This document shows positions 38,578-48,284 of a stretch of DNA of 64,000 nt, piece by piece. The notes beneath the pieces are model-generated. The model did not search any database and had not been told where the DNA came from. It saw only the letters and a program-made list of their open reading frames with translations. This stretch comes from HXMU1420-13 sp963691715. Lineage in GTDB: Bacteria; Bacteroidota; Rhodothermia; Balneolales; Balneolaceae. Numbering within the stretch: the stretch's first letter is position 1; every line of letters starts with the position of its first letter. Both the position numbers and the translations under genes were made by a program. The stretch is taken from assembly GCA_963691715.1 (NCBI GenBank), contig OY829281.1, positions 620,001-684,000 on the forward strand, in the 5' to 3' direction.

Positions 38578-41319
38578 ATGAGAAGAACTAATCTATATGG
38601 TTCATATTTAAATACAATTATAAAATCATTCACTGTTAAAGTTATATGCTTAATTATAATTAATGTATGTTATGCAATAAATATAAAAGCACAGTTAAAT
38701 TTTACAGGAACAAATGAAATTGGTATTACTTCACCAACTGCAGCAAATCTAACTAAATACGGGAGTATACCTGTAAATTTAGCTACTGGTGTACCAAATA
38801 TTTCTATTCCACTAACCATATTAAAAGCAGGTACATTACAACTGCCTATTAGTTTAAATTACCATTCAGGTGGAATCAAGGTAACGGAATATCCAGGAGA
38901 GATTGGATTAGGGTGGAGTCTACAATCTGCAGGAGTAATTTCAAGGGTAGTTGTCGGAATGCCTGATGAATATAATAAGGCTGTACATAAGGGGTATTAT
39001 CATCAACAATCAGAAATTGAAGGATATTATAATTTTGGTGTTGATGATAGTTCAATGATGAAGTCATATCTTTTAGATTTAGTCGCTAACAAAATTGAGG
39101 CTACCCCTGATATTTACAGTTATAATTTTGGGGGTAAATCTGGATTTTTTGTTATTGATGGGGCAGGTGAATTTGTTGCATTCCCAGATGCTGATTTTGA
39201 TGTTGAATATTCGAGAATTACAGGAGATTATGCAGTACAAAGCTTTGTAATTACTACTCTTGATGGTACCAAATATACATTCGATGAAAAAGAATACACG
39301 CAAAAACTGTATACGGTGGATGAATTTCCAGAGGAACCTTCCTTTCCAAACTGGGAGCCTCCTGTATATGGCGTAGATTATCCAACCGCCTGGTACTTGA
39401 CTAAAATTGAAAATCCAAGTCAACAACAATATCTTTATTTTTCGTATGAAACAGTGGACGGTACAAATGATATCACTAGCATTGGCTCTAGTACTATGAC
39501 AAATAATTTGGATATTGATATTGTCCATAATGAGTGCCCGACAACTTGGAATATTGGAAGTAGTTATTCTAGATATTTGATAAGTAAATACAAAAGAATT
39601 AAGGAATTAAGAGTAGTTGGTGATAATAATTTGAGCAGGGTGATTATTGATTATGAAGATAATATTAATAATTTCCCAATGGACTATAAAATTTCTGAAA
39701 TTAGAGTGTGGAGTGGAAGAGGTGTACTTGATAAGAAATTTGTATTATCTACGACCAATGATCCAGGTATAGGTTCTTTAATGATGCTTGAATCAGTTCA
39801 GGAGATTTCAGGTAATAATGTTTTTCCACCGTACCAATTTTCATATTATGGTAATGGAATCACCCAAGAAAGACAATCAGTAAATCGCGATTATTTGGGG
39901 TATCCTCGTGGAAATAGAAATGTGGTATATGATCACTTAGTTGGCATTGTAGAAACTTCAGATGGGGATATAATTGGCGCATCAAGAGCCCCAAGTTTTG
40001 AGCACACTATAAATGGAATCCTTTCTAAAATAACTTATCCAACTGGTGGCACTACGGAATTTCAATACGAATTAAATACAGCAGACATATATGGTGAAGA
40101 AAAGCCTATTGGTGGATTACGTATCCATAGAATAATATCCAATGCTCGTTCCATTGGATCATCCCCGACAGTTAAAACTTATCAATATGGAAAAGGAAAT
40201 GCAGAATTTATTAAAGATATAGTCCGATATGGAGTTAAATTTGATCCTCTCCATTTGTATATGACAAAAAATGGGGAAGATTGTTATCAAGAAACAGGCG
40301 TGTCAGAACCTAATTTACCCCTTTATGGCCATTATGTAGTCTATGATTATGTTCGGGAAATAATTAATAATTACGAAGGAGGAGCCTATGTTGAAGAATA
40401 CGATACAAGACTATCTAATAATGGAACATATAAAGATTATGAAGGTGGAGGGGATTTTAGATATTACAGAAAAAGTCTAATAACCAGAAAAGCATATGAA
40501 ATTAAAGCTGATACTGTCAACCTTGAAATTATGAGCCCATATTCTTTGCCAACTTATGAAGAAAACTACGAGTATAATATTGAAAAAGGAGCGAGTGTGG
40601 GAGGCACATTTAGTGATATTATCTCGCTAAAATGGCTTACCCCAAATATAAAAATTTATAAAGAGATAAATTCATACAATCCAGACGACGAATGTTATGA
40701 ATATGCAGCAGTTTGGTGTGGAAGTGAACTTAGTACAACAAAAATTGATACCACCTTCAAAGTAAGGCATGGACTTTACAGTAGAATGTGGGCATACCCC
40801 ACAAAAAAAATCTCTAAAACAAACGAATTTGTTTGGATGGATACCACACATGTAGATGTGATAGATCAGACTAATGATGGATATTGGGTCTACCCTGAAG
40901 ATGCCATTCCTTATTACTTTGACCCTACTAATGACTATTTATTAGTTTTTACTGATAGCAGTAGATATGTAGTTGATAAAAATATAGAATCTATTGAAGA
41001 ATATGAATACGATGATGCAAACCACAAACAAATAACGAAATCAATTAAATCGAATCCTAACACTAGCTCAAATCTTATAACTATTTATGGATATGCTCAT
41101 AATCAAGACCAATTTTCTGATATGAAGGAGCTAAATATGCTTATGCAACCCTATTCTTTGGAAGTGCAAGACGGAAACAATGTCGTTAAGAAAAAAAATT
41201 GGATATTGTGGAAAAACTGGGGTACCCAAAGCAACCCACAATGGTTACCGTGCGGTACATGGGCTTGGGATGGAGCGTTGGTTAGCGGAATTCCAGTAGC
41301 ACCAACCAGCTGTAATTGA
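38578..41319 (+). CDS. Secreted RHS-system N-terminal protein (SpvB/TcB-like partner)
   Basis: A 913-residue exported protein with a long hydrophobic signal (TVKVICLIIINVCYAINIKAQ). The opening TSPTAANLTKYGSIPVNLAT, GVPNISIPLTI and LPISLNYHSGGIKVTEYPGE, then IGLGWSL, is the start seen on Bacteroidota RHS-type proteins; the body is a beta-rich YD-shell-like scaffold. It ends at a short spacer before the separate RHS-core protein at 41334. Together the two look like one RHS polypeptide split into two genes, as in TcB/TcC shells. The split function is inferred. It is noticeably more A+T-rich than the next gene. Confidence 0.75.
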   Translation: MRRTNLYGSYLNTIIKSFTVKVICLIIINVCYAINIKAQLNFTGTNEIGITSPTAANLTKYGSIPVNLATGVPNISIPLTILKAGTLQLPISLNYHSGGIKVTEYPGEIGLGWSLQSAGVISRVVVGMPDEYNKAVHKGYYHQQSEIEGYYNFGVDDSSMMKSYLLDLVANKIEATPDIYSYNFGGKSGFFVIDGAGEFVAFPDADFDVEYSRITGDYAVQSFVITTLDGTKYTFDEKEYTQKLYTVDEFPEEPSFPNWEPPVYGVDYPTAWYLTKIENPSQQQYLYFSYETVDGTNDITSIGSSTMTNNLDIDIVHNECPTTWNIGSSYSRYLISKYKRIKELRVVGDNNLSRVIIDYEDNINNFPMDYKISEIRVWSGRGVLDKKFVLSTTNDPGIGSLMMLESVQEISGNNVFPPYQFSYYGNGITQERQSVNRDYLGYPRGNRNVVYDHLVGIVETSDGDIIGASRAPSFEHTINGILSKITYPTGGTTEFQYELNTADIYGEEKPIGGLRIHRIISNARSIGSSPTVKTYQYGKGNAEFIKDIVRYGVKFDPLHLYMTKNGEDCYQETGVSEPNLPLYGHYVVYDYVREIINNYEGGAYVEEYDTRLSNNGTYKDYEGGGDFRYYRKSLITRKAYEIKADTVNLEIMSPYSLPTYEENYEYNIEKGASVGGTFSDIISLKWLTPNIKIYKEINSYNPDDECYEYAAVWCGSELSTTKIDTTFKVRHGLYSRMWAYPTKKISKTNEFVWMDTTHVDVIDQTNDGYWVYPEDAIPYYFDPTNDYLLVFTDSSRYVVDKNIESIEEYEYDDANHKQITKSIKSNPNTSSNLITIYGYAHNQDQFSDMKELNMLMQPYSLEVQDGNNVVKKKNWILWKNWGTQSNPQWLPCGTWAWDGALVSGIPVAPTSCN

Positions 41320-41333
41320 GTAGGAGAATCATC

Positions 41334-44300
41334 ATGATACATAAATTAATTATTCTTTTTCTACTCATCATTTTAAATTACGAAGGCTTAGTCGTTGCTC
41401 AGGTACTGGTGGTAAAAGTAAACAGTTACGATGCCTACGGTAACCCCCTAGAAATTGAGGATGCCTCTGGTGCAATTACCAAGTACTACTATGGCTCTAA
41501 TGATGCCCCTTTTTCCCAAATTGGAATTGATGGAATTAATGGAGTGTATCTAACAGGTATTCAGAAGGTAGTAGGAACCGATGATTGTATTAACTGCAAC
41601 TCTCGCCCCAATAATGGCGACGATTTATTTACTTCAGCTAGGTATAATGCGTGGGATAGACTAGAACAAATTATTGATGAAAATGAGATATCCACTTCTT
41701 TTATCTACGATGATTTTGGCAGATTAGCTATGATAAAAAATCATGATGGGAAGATACTATCTGAATATACCTACACCTATGCGGGTGATGCCTTTTCGTC
41801 AACTAATCCCAATCAGGTAGAAGCTATAACGTATGTTAATCCACTATTTAATTCTGATTTTAGTACCTCTGTAGGTTGGTCAAGTGTGCACAGCACGCAC
41901 AACAAGTTTAATGTTCCTATGGCGGGGCAGACTACGGTTCGAATGGGTTCGGGTGGATCTTGGGAATCTATGAATGTTGGTTTAAATAGTGATCAGGTAT
42001 ATGCAAAAATTGATTTTTACCCACATATTACCACTGGTGGAACCCCTCATATTATGTTGGATGGTGCGGGTCACCGGTTTGCAGTTCATTATAAACCAGG
42101 TAATGATTCCTTTAGGATTCAGTATCGTAAAAATTCGGGGTCTTGGCAATACCCACATACGTTTACATTAGATGCTCCACCAAATCGATGGTATACCATT
42201 GAATTGGAAAAAGTAGAGGGGCAACTTACTGCTTGGGTGTATCCTAAAGAGGAAGGACGCAGCGCTGCGGAGTCTTATTCTTTGGGCGGGTTTAGTTCTT
42301 CGTGGACTCCCAAATTTGTCCTTTCTGGCAACAATAATTATTACTATGCAGCTAACCTTACTGTTTCTGAATCTTGGCAACGGGGTGTAAGCTATATCGA
42401 TGGGTTAGGTCGAGAAATTCAGTCACAACAACTGGGTGGAGGTGGAGAAGAAACTATTGTATCTGGGGTAATCTATGATGAACGTGGTAACCCACAGGTA
42501 AGTGCTCGCCCCATTAGCATGAGCAACATGACAGGTTTTGTGGATGATCTTTTCACAGGAGGTTCTTCGTTTAAACCAGGGAATGAATTATCAGCATTAT
42601 CTCCAATAAGTGACTATTATTATTCACTAACTTATAATAGTGAAGCAGACTTTGCGTATTCTTTCACGGAGTACGAAGCCTCCCCATTAAACCGGGTATC
42701 CACCACGCGTATGCCTGGTGGTGAAGATTACAGTGTAACCACCGACTATGACGTGGTAGACACTCCCCAAGAGCAATTTGCCTTTAGCAGTGGTGCGCTA
42801 TCCAAAACAACAACCACCGATCCCGAAGGGGGCATATCCATTACCTACATCGACGGGTGGGGGAGAACGGTAGCCTCTGGGGTGGATATGAACCAAGACG
42901 GACTTCTTAATGGGGTCACTAAAAATTCATGTCAAGGAGCATCTTGCGACCTAATTACCGAGTTTGATTATGATGAGCTAGGGAATGTAATTGAGTCGAG
43001 AGACCCTCGAGGTCTTTCCACCACCTATGAATACAATACACTTGGACAGCTTGTAAAGAAAAAACTACCCGATCAAGACGAGTCTCACAGTTATTGTTAC
43101 GATGACGCTGGTCGGTTACGTTTCCACCGTGATCCAAACCAGAAAGCAAATGTAAGTTATTATTATGGGTCTCCTCAATATGATTATCATTACACAAAAT
43201 ACGATAAACTAGGTCGGGTGACTGAAACTGGAGTAAAAGATGGATTAGGGAGTTATGATTCCGCCTGTGACTTTTACTCAAACTCTCAAAACTATCCAAG
43301 TTCTTATCATACGCCTACAGCCTATTATTGGTACGATGGGGAGCAAGCTTATAGTGGAGCAAGTAACACAAATGGGAGGCTAACAAAAGTAAAGTATTTA
43401 GAAAGTAAAAATGGATATTCAAATGTTTGGGGGTATACTTGGTATTCCTACAACGAATTAGGGCTGGTAGAATGGATAGTGCAAGATTTGCCTAATTTGT
43501 CAGCAATTAAAATTACGTATGCATACGATGAACACGGAAGACAGACAAAATTAGGATATAATGTAACAAATAGTGCTAATGATCATTATTTTTGGTACGA
43601 ATACGATGGACTAGGAAGGTTAGAAACGGTGTACTCTCATACCGATTCGAATCCCAATGGTAAGGTTGCCATATCACGCTATACGTATCTTGCCGATGGG
43701 AGCGTAAAACAGCACAAATTGGGTAATGTAGCTCAAACCATGGATTATACGTACGATGTGCGTGGCTGGATGGATAAAATAAACCACAATAACACTTATT
43801 TCTACACCAACGATGAGTTTGGTCTAGATCTAGATTATAGTTTAGCAGGTAATATTGTAAAGCAAAAGTGGGAACAGGGAGCAAAAAATACGCCTTATCA
43901 CGTTGAGTATACTTACAGCTACGATAATGCTAATAGATTAACAGCTGCCAATTTTGAAGATACTAATCCATCATCATACGATGATGCAAACAATGGATTT
44001 GATGTTACATATGGGTACGATAAAAATGGTAATATCACTACCATGACAAGAAAAACGGGAGGATATTATGCGTATGGACATGAGCAGGTATCCAACATTG
44101 TTCTAGATAATACGGGATCATTATCCCAACAAAGTAATCGTTTACTCAGTTATAGATTAACATCAGGTCCGGTTCCATCTACTCCTTATACCGTAGTATA
44201 CGACGCTAATGGTAATATGACTCAAAACCGATTTACAAATGCGGTTTATAATCATCAAAATTTGATGACTCAAGTAAACAAAAATAGAAACACCCTTAAA

Positions 44301-45425
44301 TTTGGATACGACGAGCAGGGCAACCGAGTTAAAAAAGAGTTGGTAGGTGGAAGTAAAACCTACTACATTCGCGGCGCTTATGGAGAAACCATAGCGACAA
44401 GTGTATATTATGGAGCTACAACCATAAACCTAGTAGAACCAGGAGGAACCATTATAGGTACATATGATGGTATAGAACGTCGTTATTTTCTAAAAGATCA
44501 TTTAGGTTCAGTAAGGACAACCGTTGATCAATATGGCAACATAGATGGGTATGACGACTATTACCCGTTTGGACTAACCATGCCCGGTCGCTCTTCCAAC
44601 ACCGCCAATCCCAACGATAACTACAAGTTCACCGGGCATGAACGCGATGATGAAGCTAATCTTACCCTCGATTATATGATGGCGAGGAATTACGACCCCA
44701 TTATTGGAAGATTCTTGCAGGTGGATCCGATGTTGGAGTTTTCTTCTCCCTACACCTATGTGGGGAATAACCCACTGAATTTAATTGATCCTACAGGGAT
44801 GTATTCGCAGGAAATAGCAGTAAGACCAGATGGAAGAGGTGGAATAATTGTTGAGCAAGGAGACACATTCGAAGATGTTCTAAGATATTTTAATTACGAT
44901 TGGGATAAAGCAATGGTAATATGGAAAAAAGCAACATGGGCAGGAGGGGTTACTGAACGCGGAGAAATTTTTTTCGAGGTTGGTTTTGCCAAAACTGAAT
45001 TAATAGCTATTGATATACAGTTAAAGAATAATCCTTTGGAAATGGCGATGCCAAATAAGTTAATAGCTGGTACTGCTGCAAAAGGGTTTTTTCTTTTAAA
45101 TGTTTCTCAAAAACTTCGTATTGTTCAGGCGATAAAGGGGTTAAATAGAGCTCAACTTCTAAGAGTTGTTAAAAATAAAGCATTGAGAAATACAATAGAA
45201 GAATTATTCAAAGGAAAAGATAGAGTCGCGGGTGGAACAGCAGGCGCTGTAAGAAAAGAGAAAAGAACCGGAAAAAATGTTGGCGGTAAACCTCATCTGA
45301 AAAAAGCTAAGGAACGAATAAAGAATTTAGAAAATATTTTAAAAAATCAAGATTTAACACCTGTTGAACGCGATATAGCAAATGCTATTTTGATAGATTT
45401 AAAACAAGCTGTAAAAGGGAATTAA
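41334..45425 (+). CDS. RHS repeat-associated core protein with C-terminal toxin tip A
   Basis: 1363 residues from ATG 41334 with TAGGAG seven bases upstream and a signal peptide (LIILFLLIILNYEGLVVAQ); a TTG six codons earlier is less likely. YD repeats run from residue ~20 to ~1070, interrupted by a LamG-like insert at ~170-340. The conserved RHS core begins at D1075-YYPFGLTMPGRS and closes at DPTGM (1152-1156). The remaining ~208 residues are the variable tip A, ending in a segment with GGTAGAVRKEKRTGK (from 1300) and a helical C-terminus, a form seen on predicted polymorphic-toxin nuclease tips; I cannot name the family securely. The immunity gene follows after 2 nt. It is the only full-length RHS in the window. 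Confidence 0.85.
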   Translation: MIHKLIILFLLIILNYEGLVVAQVLVVKVNSYDAYGNPLEIEDASGAITKYYYGSNDAPFSQIGIDGINGVYLTGIQKVVGTDDCINCNSRPNNGDDLFTSARYNAWDRLEQIIDENEISTSFIYDDFGRLAMIKNHDGKILSEYTYTYAGDAFSSTNPNQVEAITYVNPLFNSDFSTSVGWSSVHSTHNKFNVPMAGQTTVRMGSGGSWESMNVGLNSDQVYAKIDFYPHITTGGTPHIMLDGAGHRFAVHYKPGNDSFRIQYRKNSGSWQYPHTFTLDAPPNRWYTIELEKVEGQLTAWVYPKEEGRSAAESYSLGGFSSSWTPKFVLSGNNNYYYAANLTVSESWQRGVSYIDGLGREIQSQQLGGGGEETIVSGVIYDERGNPQVSARPISMSNMTGFVDDLFTGGSSFKPGNELSALSPISDYYYSLTYNSEADFAYSFTEYEASPLNRVSTTRMPGGEDYSVTTDYDVVDTPQEQFAFSSGALSKTTTTDPEGGISITYIDGWGRTVASGVDMNQDGLLNGVTKNSCQGASCDLITEFDYDELGNVIESRDPRGLSTTYEYNTLGQLVKKKLPDQDESHSYCYDDAGRLRFHRDPNQKANVSYYYGSPQYDYHYTKYDKLGRVTETGVKDGLGSYDSACDFYSNSQNYPSSYHTPTAYYWYDGEQAYSGASNTNGRLTKVKYLESKNGYSNVWGYTWYSYNELGLVEWIVQDLPNLSAIKITYAYDEHGRQTKLGYNVTNSANDHYFWYEYDGLGRLETVYSHTDSNPNGKVAISRYTYLADGSVKQHKLGNVAQTMDYTYDVRGWMDKINHNNTYFYTNDEFGLDLDYSLAGNIVKQKWEQGAKNTPYHVEYTYSYDNANRLTAANFEDTNPSSYDDANNGFDVTYGYDKNGNITTMTRKTGGYYAYGHEQVSNIVLDNTGSLSQQSNRLLSYRLTSGPVPSTPYTVVYDANGNMTQNRFTNAVYNHQNLMTQVNKNRNTLKFGYDEQGNRVKKELVGGSKTYYIRGAYGETIATSVYYGATTINLVEPGGTIIGTYDGIERRYFLKDHLGSVRTTVDQYGNIDGYDDYYPFGLTMPGRSSNTANPNDNYKFTGHERDDEANLTLDYMMARNYDPIIGRFLQVDPMLEFSSPYTYVGNNPLNLIDPTGMYSQEIAVRPDGRGGIIVEQGDTFEDVLRYFNYDWDKAMVIWKKATWAGGVTERGEIFFEVGFAKTELIAIDIQLKNNPLEMAMPNKLIAGTAAKGFFLLNVSQKLRIVQAIKGLNRAQLLRVVKNKALRNTIEELFKGKDRVAGGTAGAVRKEKRTGKNVGGKPHLKKAKERIKNLENILKNQDLTPVERDIANAILIDLKQAVKGN

Positions 45426-45427
45426 TT

Positions 45428-45838
45428 ATGAAAAACGAACAACAATTAAAAAAGTATCAAAAAGTAGTTCAGAAAATGTTAACTAACTTTCCTGAACTTA
45501 AACCAGAGCTTAATGAATTAATGGAAAACTGGGATGGAGAATTTCCCGGTCTACATATTATTATGGGGGATGTTTTTAACCCTTTGTTGAAAAAAAAACT
45601 TAAAGAAGATAGAGATAAGGTAAAACTCAACCAATTATTTGAGTTTGTTGAAGAAATAGTTAGCAGTGATAATGATTATATATCAGAAGTTGGTGTAGTT
45701 ACTATTTGTGAGAGTATAGTTTTTGCTGGACCTAAAGCATACAGAGACGCTATACTATATGCTCAATCAAAAACAAAAAAAAGCCTTCATGAACTATATA
45801 ATGCGTTTTATATTAGAAGAGATGATGAAAAATATTAA
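45428..45838 (+). CDS. Probable immunity protein for tip A
   Basis: A 136-residue acidic, helix-rich protein without signal peptide, 2 nt after the RHS stop. A small gene right behind a polymorphic toxin tip is by convention the immunity gene. Its cytoplasmic nature agrees with a tip that acts inside the target cell. The conserved-looking stretch VVTICESIVFAGPKAYRDAI is reminiscent of a widespread small immunity family, but I cannot name it. Its TAA stop is the first three bases of the TAACCTAGTTAC boundary repeat. Confidence 0.65.
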   Translation: MKNEQQLKKYQKVVQKMLTNFPELKPELNELMENWDGEFPGLHIIMGDVFNPLLKKKLKEDRDKVKLNQLFEFVEEIVSSDNDYISEVGVVTICESIVFAGPKAYRDAILYAQSKTKKSLHELYNAFYIRRDDEKY

Positions 45839-45847
45839 CCTAGTTAC
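45836..45847 (+). repeat. Boundary repeat TAACCTAGTTAC, copy 1
   Basis: The 12-mer overlaps the immunity A stop codon. It recurs at 52163-52174 (after immunity B) and 58396-58407 (after immunity C). It has short symmetry: TAAC, three bases, GTTA. After copies 1 and 2 the similarity continues for about 40 nt (including TCTAG and GCAAGCATGT). Confidence 0.7.
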
Positions 45848-45910
45848 AGAGCCCAATCTAGCGCAAGCATGTAGGAAAAAACCTATCTATGCCAGTAGGC
45901 AGGCGGGTTC

Positions 45911-45935
45911 CCCGAAGATTAGGGATGTTTTTTTT
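45911..45935. terminator. Possible terminator between immunity A and XRE gene
   Basis: A short CCC/GGG stem (CCCCGAAGATTAGGG) is followed by eight T. It lies between two convergent genes. The stem is short, so confidence is limited. Confidence 0.4.
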
Positions 45936-45937
45936 GT

Positions 45938-46288
45938 TTAAGAAAGCTGCTGTTTAAGGTTGGCTTTTAACAGGAAGGCGGAAAGCAGATCGATGACGGT
46001 TTGTTTTTGGCTATCGGAGAGGTGTTGGGTTTTGCTAAACAGAGAGAGGAGTTCGCTATCGGCAATACGGGATTGAGCTTGCTCGTGAGGCTGGCCATGT
46101 ACCAACTCATCCAATGAAATCTCCAACACGTTGGCTATCTTATCGGCAATCTCTAAGGAGGGTACGGATTTATTGCGCTCATACTTGCTCAGATTAGTAA
46201 CATGTACGCCTATTTGGGTGGCGAATGCATCTTGGGAAAACCCTTTCTCGGTACGTACTTGCTTTAAATTTGCTCCAAAATTCTCCAT
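45938..46288 (-). CDS. XRE-family transcriptional regulator (element copy 1)
   Basis: A 116-residue protein. The N-terminal helix-turn-helix of the XRE/Cro type is clear: FGANLKQVRTEKGFSQDAFA, TQIGVHVTNLSKYERNKSVP, SLEIADKIANVLEISLDELV. The C-terminal part (residues 70-116) is helical and may dimerise. Its upstream region carries repeats that look like an operator between it and the SymE-like gene. The sequence is the same at the protein level as copy 2 (52247-52597), showing recent duplication or homogenisation. Confidence 0.9.
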   Translation of the reverse strand: MENFGANLKQVRTEKGFSQDAFATQIGVHVTNLSKYERNKSVPSLEIADKIANVLEISLDELVHGQPHEQAQSRIADSELLSLFSKTQHLSDSQKQTVIDLLSAFLLKANLKQQLS

Positions 46289-46295
46289 ATCGAAA

Positions 46296-46332
46296 ATACT
46301 GTTTATGATACTGTATTCACTGAAAACACTGT
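46296..46332. promoter_or_regulatory. Candidate XRE operator, copy 1
   Basis: Three ACTGT-containing heptamers stand in a row: ATACTGT at 46296 and 46308, ACACTGT at 46326. They lie just upstream of the XRE start and before the divergent SymE-side region. Repeated half-sites here fit autorepression by the XRE protein. No binding data are available. Confidence 0.4.
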
Positions 46333-46454
46333 GTTAAAGTAGGTCTTGTTTATCGAAAAAGCCAATAAGAGTAAAAAACTAAAGTAAATACGCTTGGATA
46401 ATATAAGCAAAAAGGCTAAGTTAAAAAGCGAATACGCTAAGTAACTTTTTTGCC

Positions 46455-46651
46455 ATGCCCATCACCCACACCGTCAAACCCCAGCCTAAACACCGAAAGC
46501 AAGCCCGAAGAAAATCAATATTGTGCCCGAATTGAGAGTGAATGGCATTTGGTTAGAGCAGCACGAGTTTACCGCAGGCTGCAAAGTGGAAATTACGGTA
46601 AGGCACAACGAACTGATGATTATTCTGGCAAACCAACCGAGTCAGTCATGA
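46455..46651 (+). pseudogene. SymE-like toxin, frameshifted (element copy 1)
   Basis: Compared with the intact copy at 52764, one A is missing from a run of A (AGAAAATC against AGAAAAATC, near 46512), with a nearby T/G substitution. The frame reads MPITHTVKPQPKHRKQARRK, then SILCPN and a stop, losing the conserved SymE core. The downstream ATPase start is unaffected. A sequencing error in the homopolymer is possible, but the adjacent substitution argues for a real change. Confidence 0.7.
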
Positions 46652-48165
46652 GCAACTTAGACACCACCAACCCCGAAGCCCCAACCTTTACCACCGAAGA
46701 ATTAACGATCACCGTGTTAGGCGGGGTAAAGCTGGGCGGGCTGGACAAACTCCGGGTAACGCTAAAAGTAGAGCATGAGGACAATCCACCCATTCGCCAA
46801 AACTTAGACCTCTACCACAGCTCGCAAGTAACCAAACTGGTTGAACAGATCGCTGGAATGTTTTCCCGAGGGGATGGCAAGCCAGAACTTCCCACAGAAG
46901 CCATTCAGCAAACTATCGAGCAACTCACCTCCGACTTGGAAGCATGGCGAATGAATCAGTTAGAACTCCTTTCCAAACCCAAGCAAGAAACCCCAACCCT
47001 TACCGCCTCCGAAAAGACCAAAGCGAGAAAGTGGCTAAAGGCACCGAAGCTCATGGAACGTACCCAAGACCTGCTTGGGCAAGCGGGCATGGTTGGCGAA
47101 GAAACCAACAGGCTGTTACTCTGGTTGGTGATGAGCTCGAGGAAAACCGCCCGTTCCTTACACGCGGTGAGTCTGGCATCGAGTGGGATTGGAAAAACGC
47201 ACCTGCAACAAACCCTGGCCGGGCTGCTTCCACCCGAGGACGTGCTGGAAGTAACTTCTTTGAGCGGAAACGCTCTGTATTATTTTAAAGGCGAGGAATT
47301 GAAGCACAAACTCCTGCTGATTGAAGATTTAGACGGGGCGGAGGAGGTATTGTACCCGCTCCGGGAACTCCAGAGCAAAGGCAGGCTGAGTAAGACCGTA
47401 GCGGTGAAAGGGCCGAGGGGGACGCTGCGAACCGAAATCTTGGAAGTCGAAGGTCCGGTGAGCGTGGCGGCGGCTACCACCAAAGAAACGATCTATACCG
47501 ACAATGCGAACCGGGCGCTACTGCTCACCCTCGATGAATCCGCCGAGCAAGACCAGCGGATTTTGGACTACCAGCGGAAACTCGCTTCGGGTACCATAAA
47601 CGTGGCGAAACAGAATGAAGCACGAAAACTGCTCCAAGCGACTCAACGGCTTTTGGAACCAGTTGAAATCCAGAATCCTTTTGCGGAAAGCCTCCAACTT
47701 CCTTCCCAAGTGTTCACCCAACGGCGAGCCAATCAACTCTATTTAGACCTGATTAGTGCCATTACGTTCTACCACCAACATCAGAGAGACACCAAAAACG
47801 GAGCGGTGCAAACGAGCCTGGAAGATATTGAATGGGCGAATCAGCTGGCGGCTCCGGTCTTGTTGAGAAAAAGCGATGAACTCTCGGGAGCGTGTCGTTC
47901 TTTTTTGGAAGACTTAAAAGTGTGGCTAAAAACCAACAAACAGCAAGAATTCACGAGAAAGGAAATTCGCTCAGCTTTAAGATTGCATCCTTCTAAATGC
48001 AAACGGTACATGAGTGAGTTAACCGCCTTTGGGTACGTGGAACGAGTGGCAGGAAATAACAAACAAGGATTTGTCTACGGGCTAACTGGAGATGATCCCT
48101 ACGAGAAACTCAAGCAAAGCATAGATACCCAAACTGCCCCTGCCAGCTCGGTAGTGGTTCAGTAG
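46648..48165 (+). CDS. P-loop ATPase of the element, copy 1
   Basis: 505 residues from ATG 46648; longer in-frame readings from upstream TTG codons pass through the SymE region and are rejected. The N-terminal ~130 residues are element-specific. The ATPase core has Walker A A177-SSGIGKTHL and Walker B-like LLLIEDLDGA (E226-D227), with LYYFKGEELKHKLLLIEDLD, LRELQSKGRL and ANRALLLTLDESAEQ. This recalls AAA+/MCM-like helicase proteins on mobile elements; the assignment is from motifs only. The C-terminal ~80 residues look like a winged helix and differ from copy 2. A role in replication or recombination of the element is likely. Confidence 0.7.
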   Translation: MSNLDTTNPEAPTFTTEELTITVLGGVKLGGLDKLRVTLKVEHEDNPPIRQNLDLYHSSQVTKLVEQIAGMFSRGDGKPELPTEAIQQTIEQLTSDLEAWRMNQLELLSKPKQETPTLTASEKTKARKWLKAPKLMERTQDLLGQAGMVGEETNRLLLWLVMSSRKTARSLHAVSLASSGIGKTHLQQTLAGLLPPEDVLEVTSLSGNALYYFKGEELKHKLLLIEDLDGAEEVLYPLRELQSKGRLSKTVAVKGPRGTLRTEILEVEGPVSVAAATTKETIYTDNANRALLLTLDESAEQDQRILDYQRKLASGTINVAKQNEARKLLQATQRLLEPVEIQNPFAESLQLPSQVFTQRRANQLYLDLISAITFYHQHQRDTKNGAVQTSLEDIEWANQLAAPVLLRKSDELSGACRSFLEDLKVWLKTNKQQEFTRKEIRSALRLHPSKCKRYMSELTAFGYVERVAGNNKQGFVYGLTGDDPYEKLKQSIDTQTAPASSVVVQ

Positions 48166-48284
48166 TTCGGCAGTGGTTCGGAGGAAAAACGAACTACTTA
48201 AACTTAATACAAACAAAAGTAAACCCCACCAAAATCCTAAGTAGTTTGGTGGTTTACGGAACCGTGAGAGGGGGAGTAAAAAAG

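Noticed and set aside
46450..46647. N-terminal extension of the ATPase from a TTG codon
   Set aside because: It overlaps the SymE-like region in another frame. The ATG at 46648 is coupled to SymE in copy 2.
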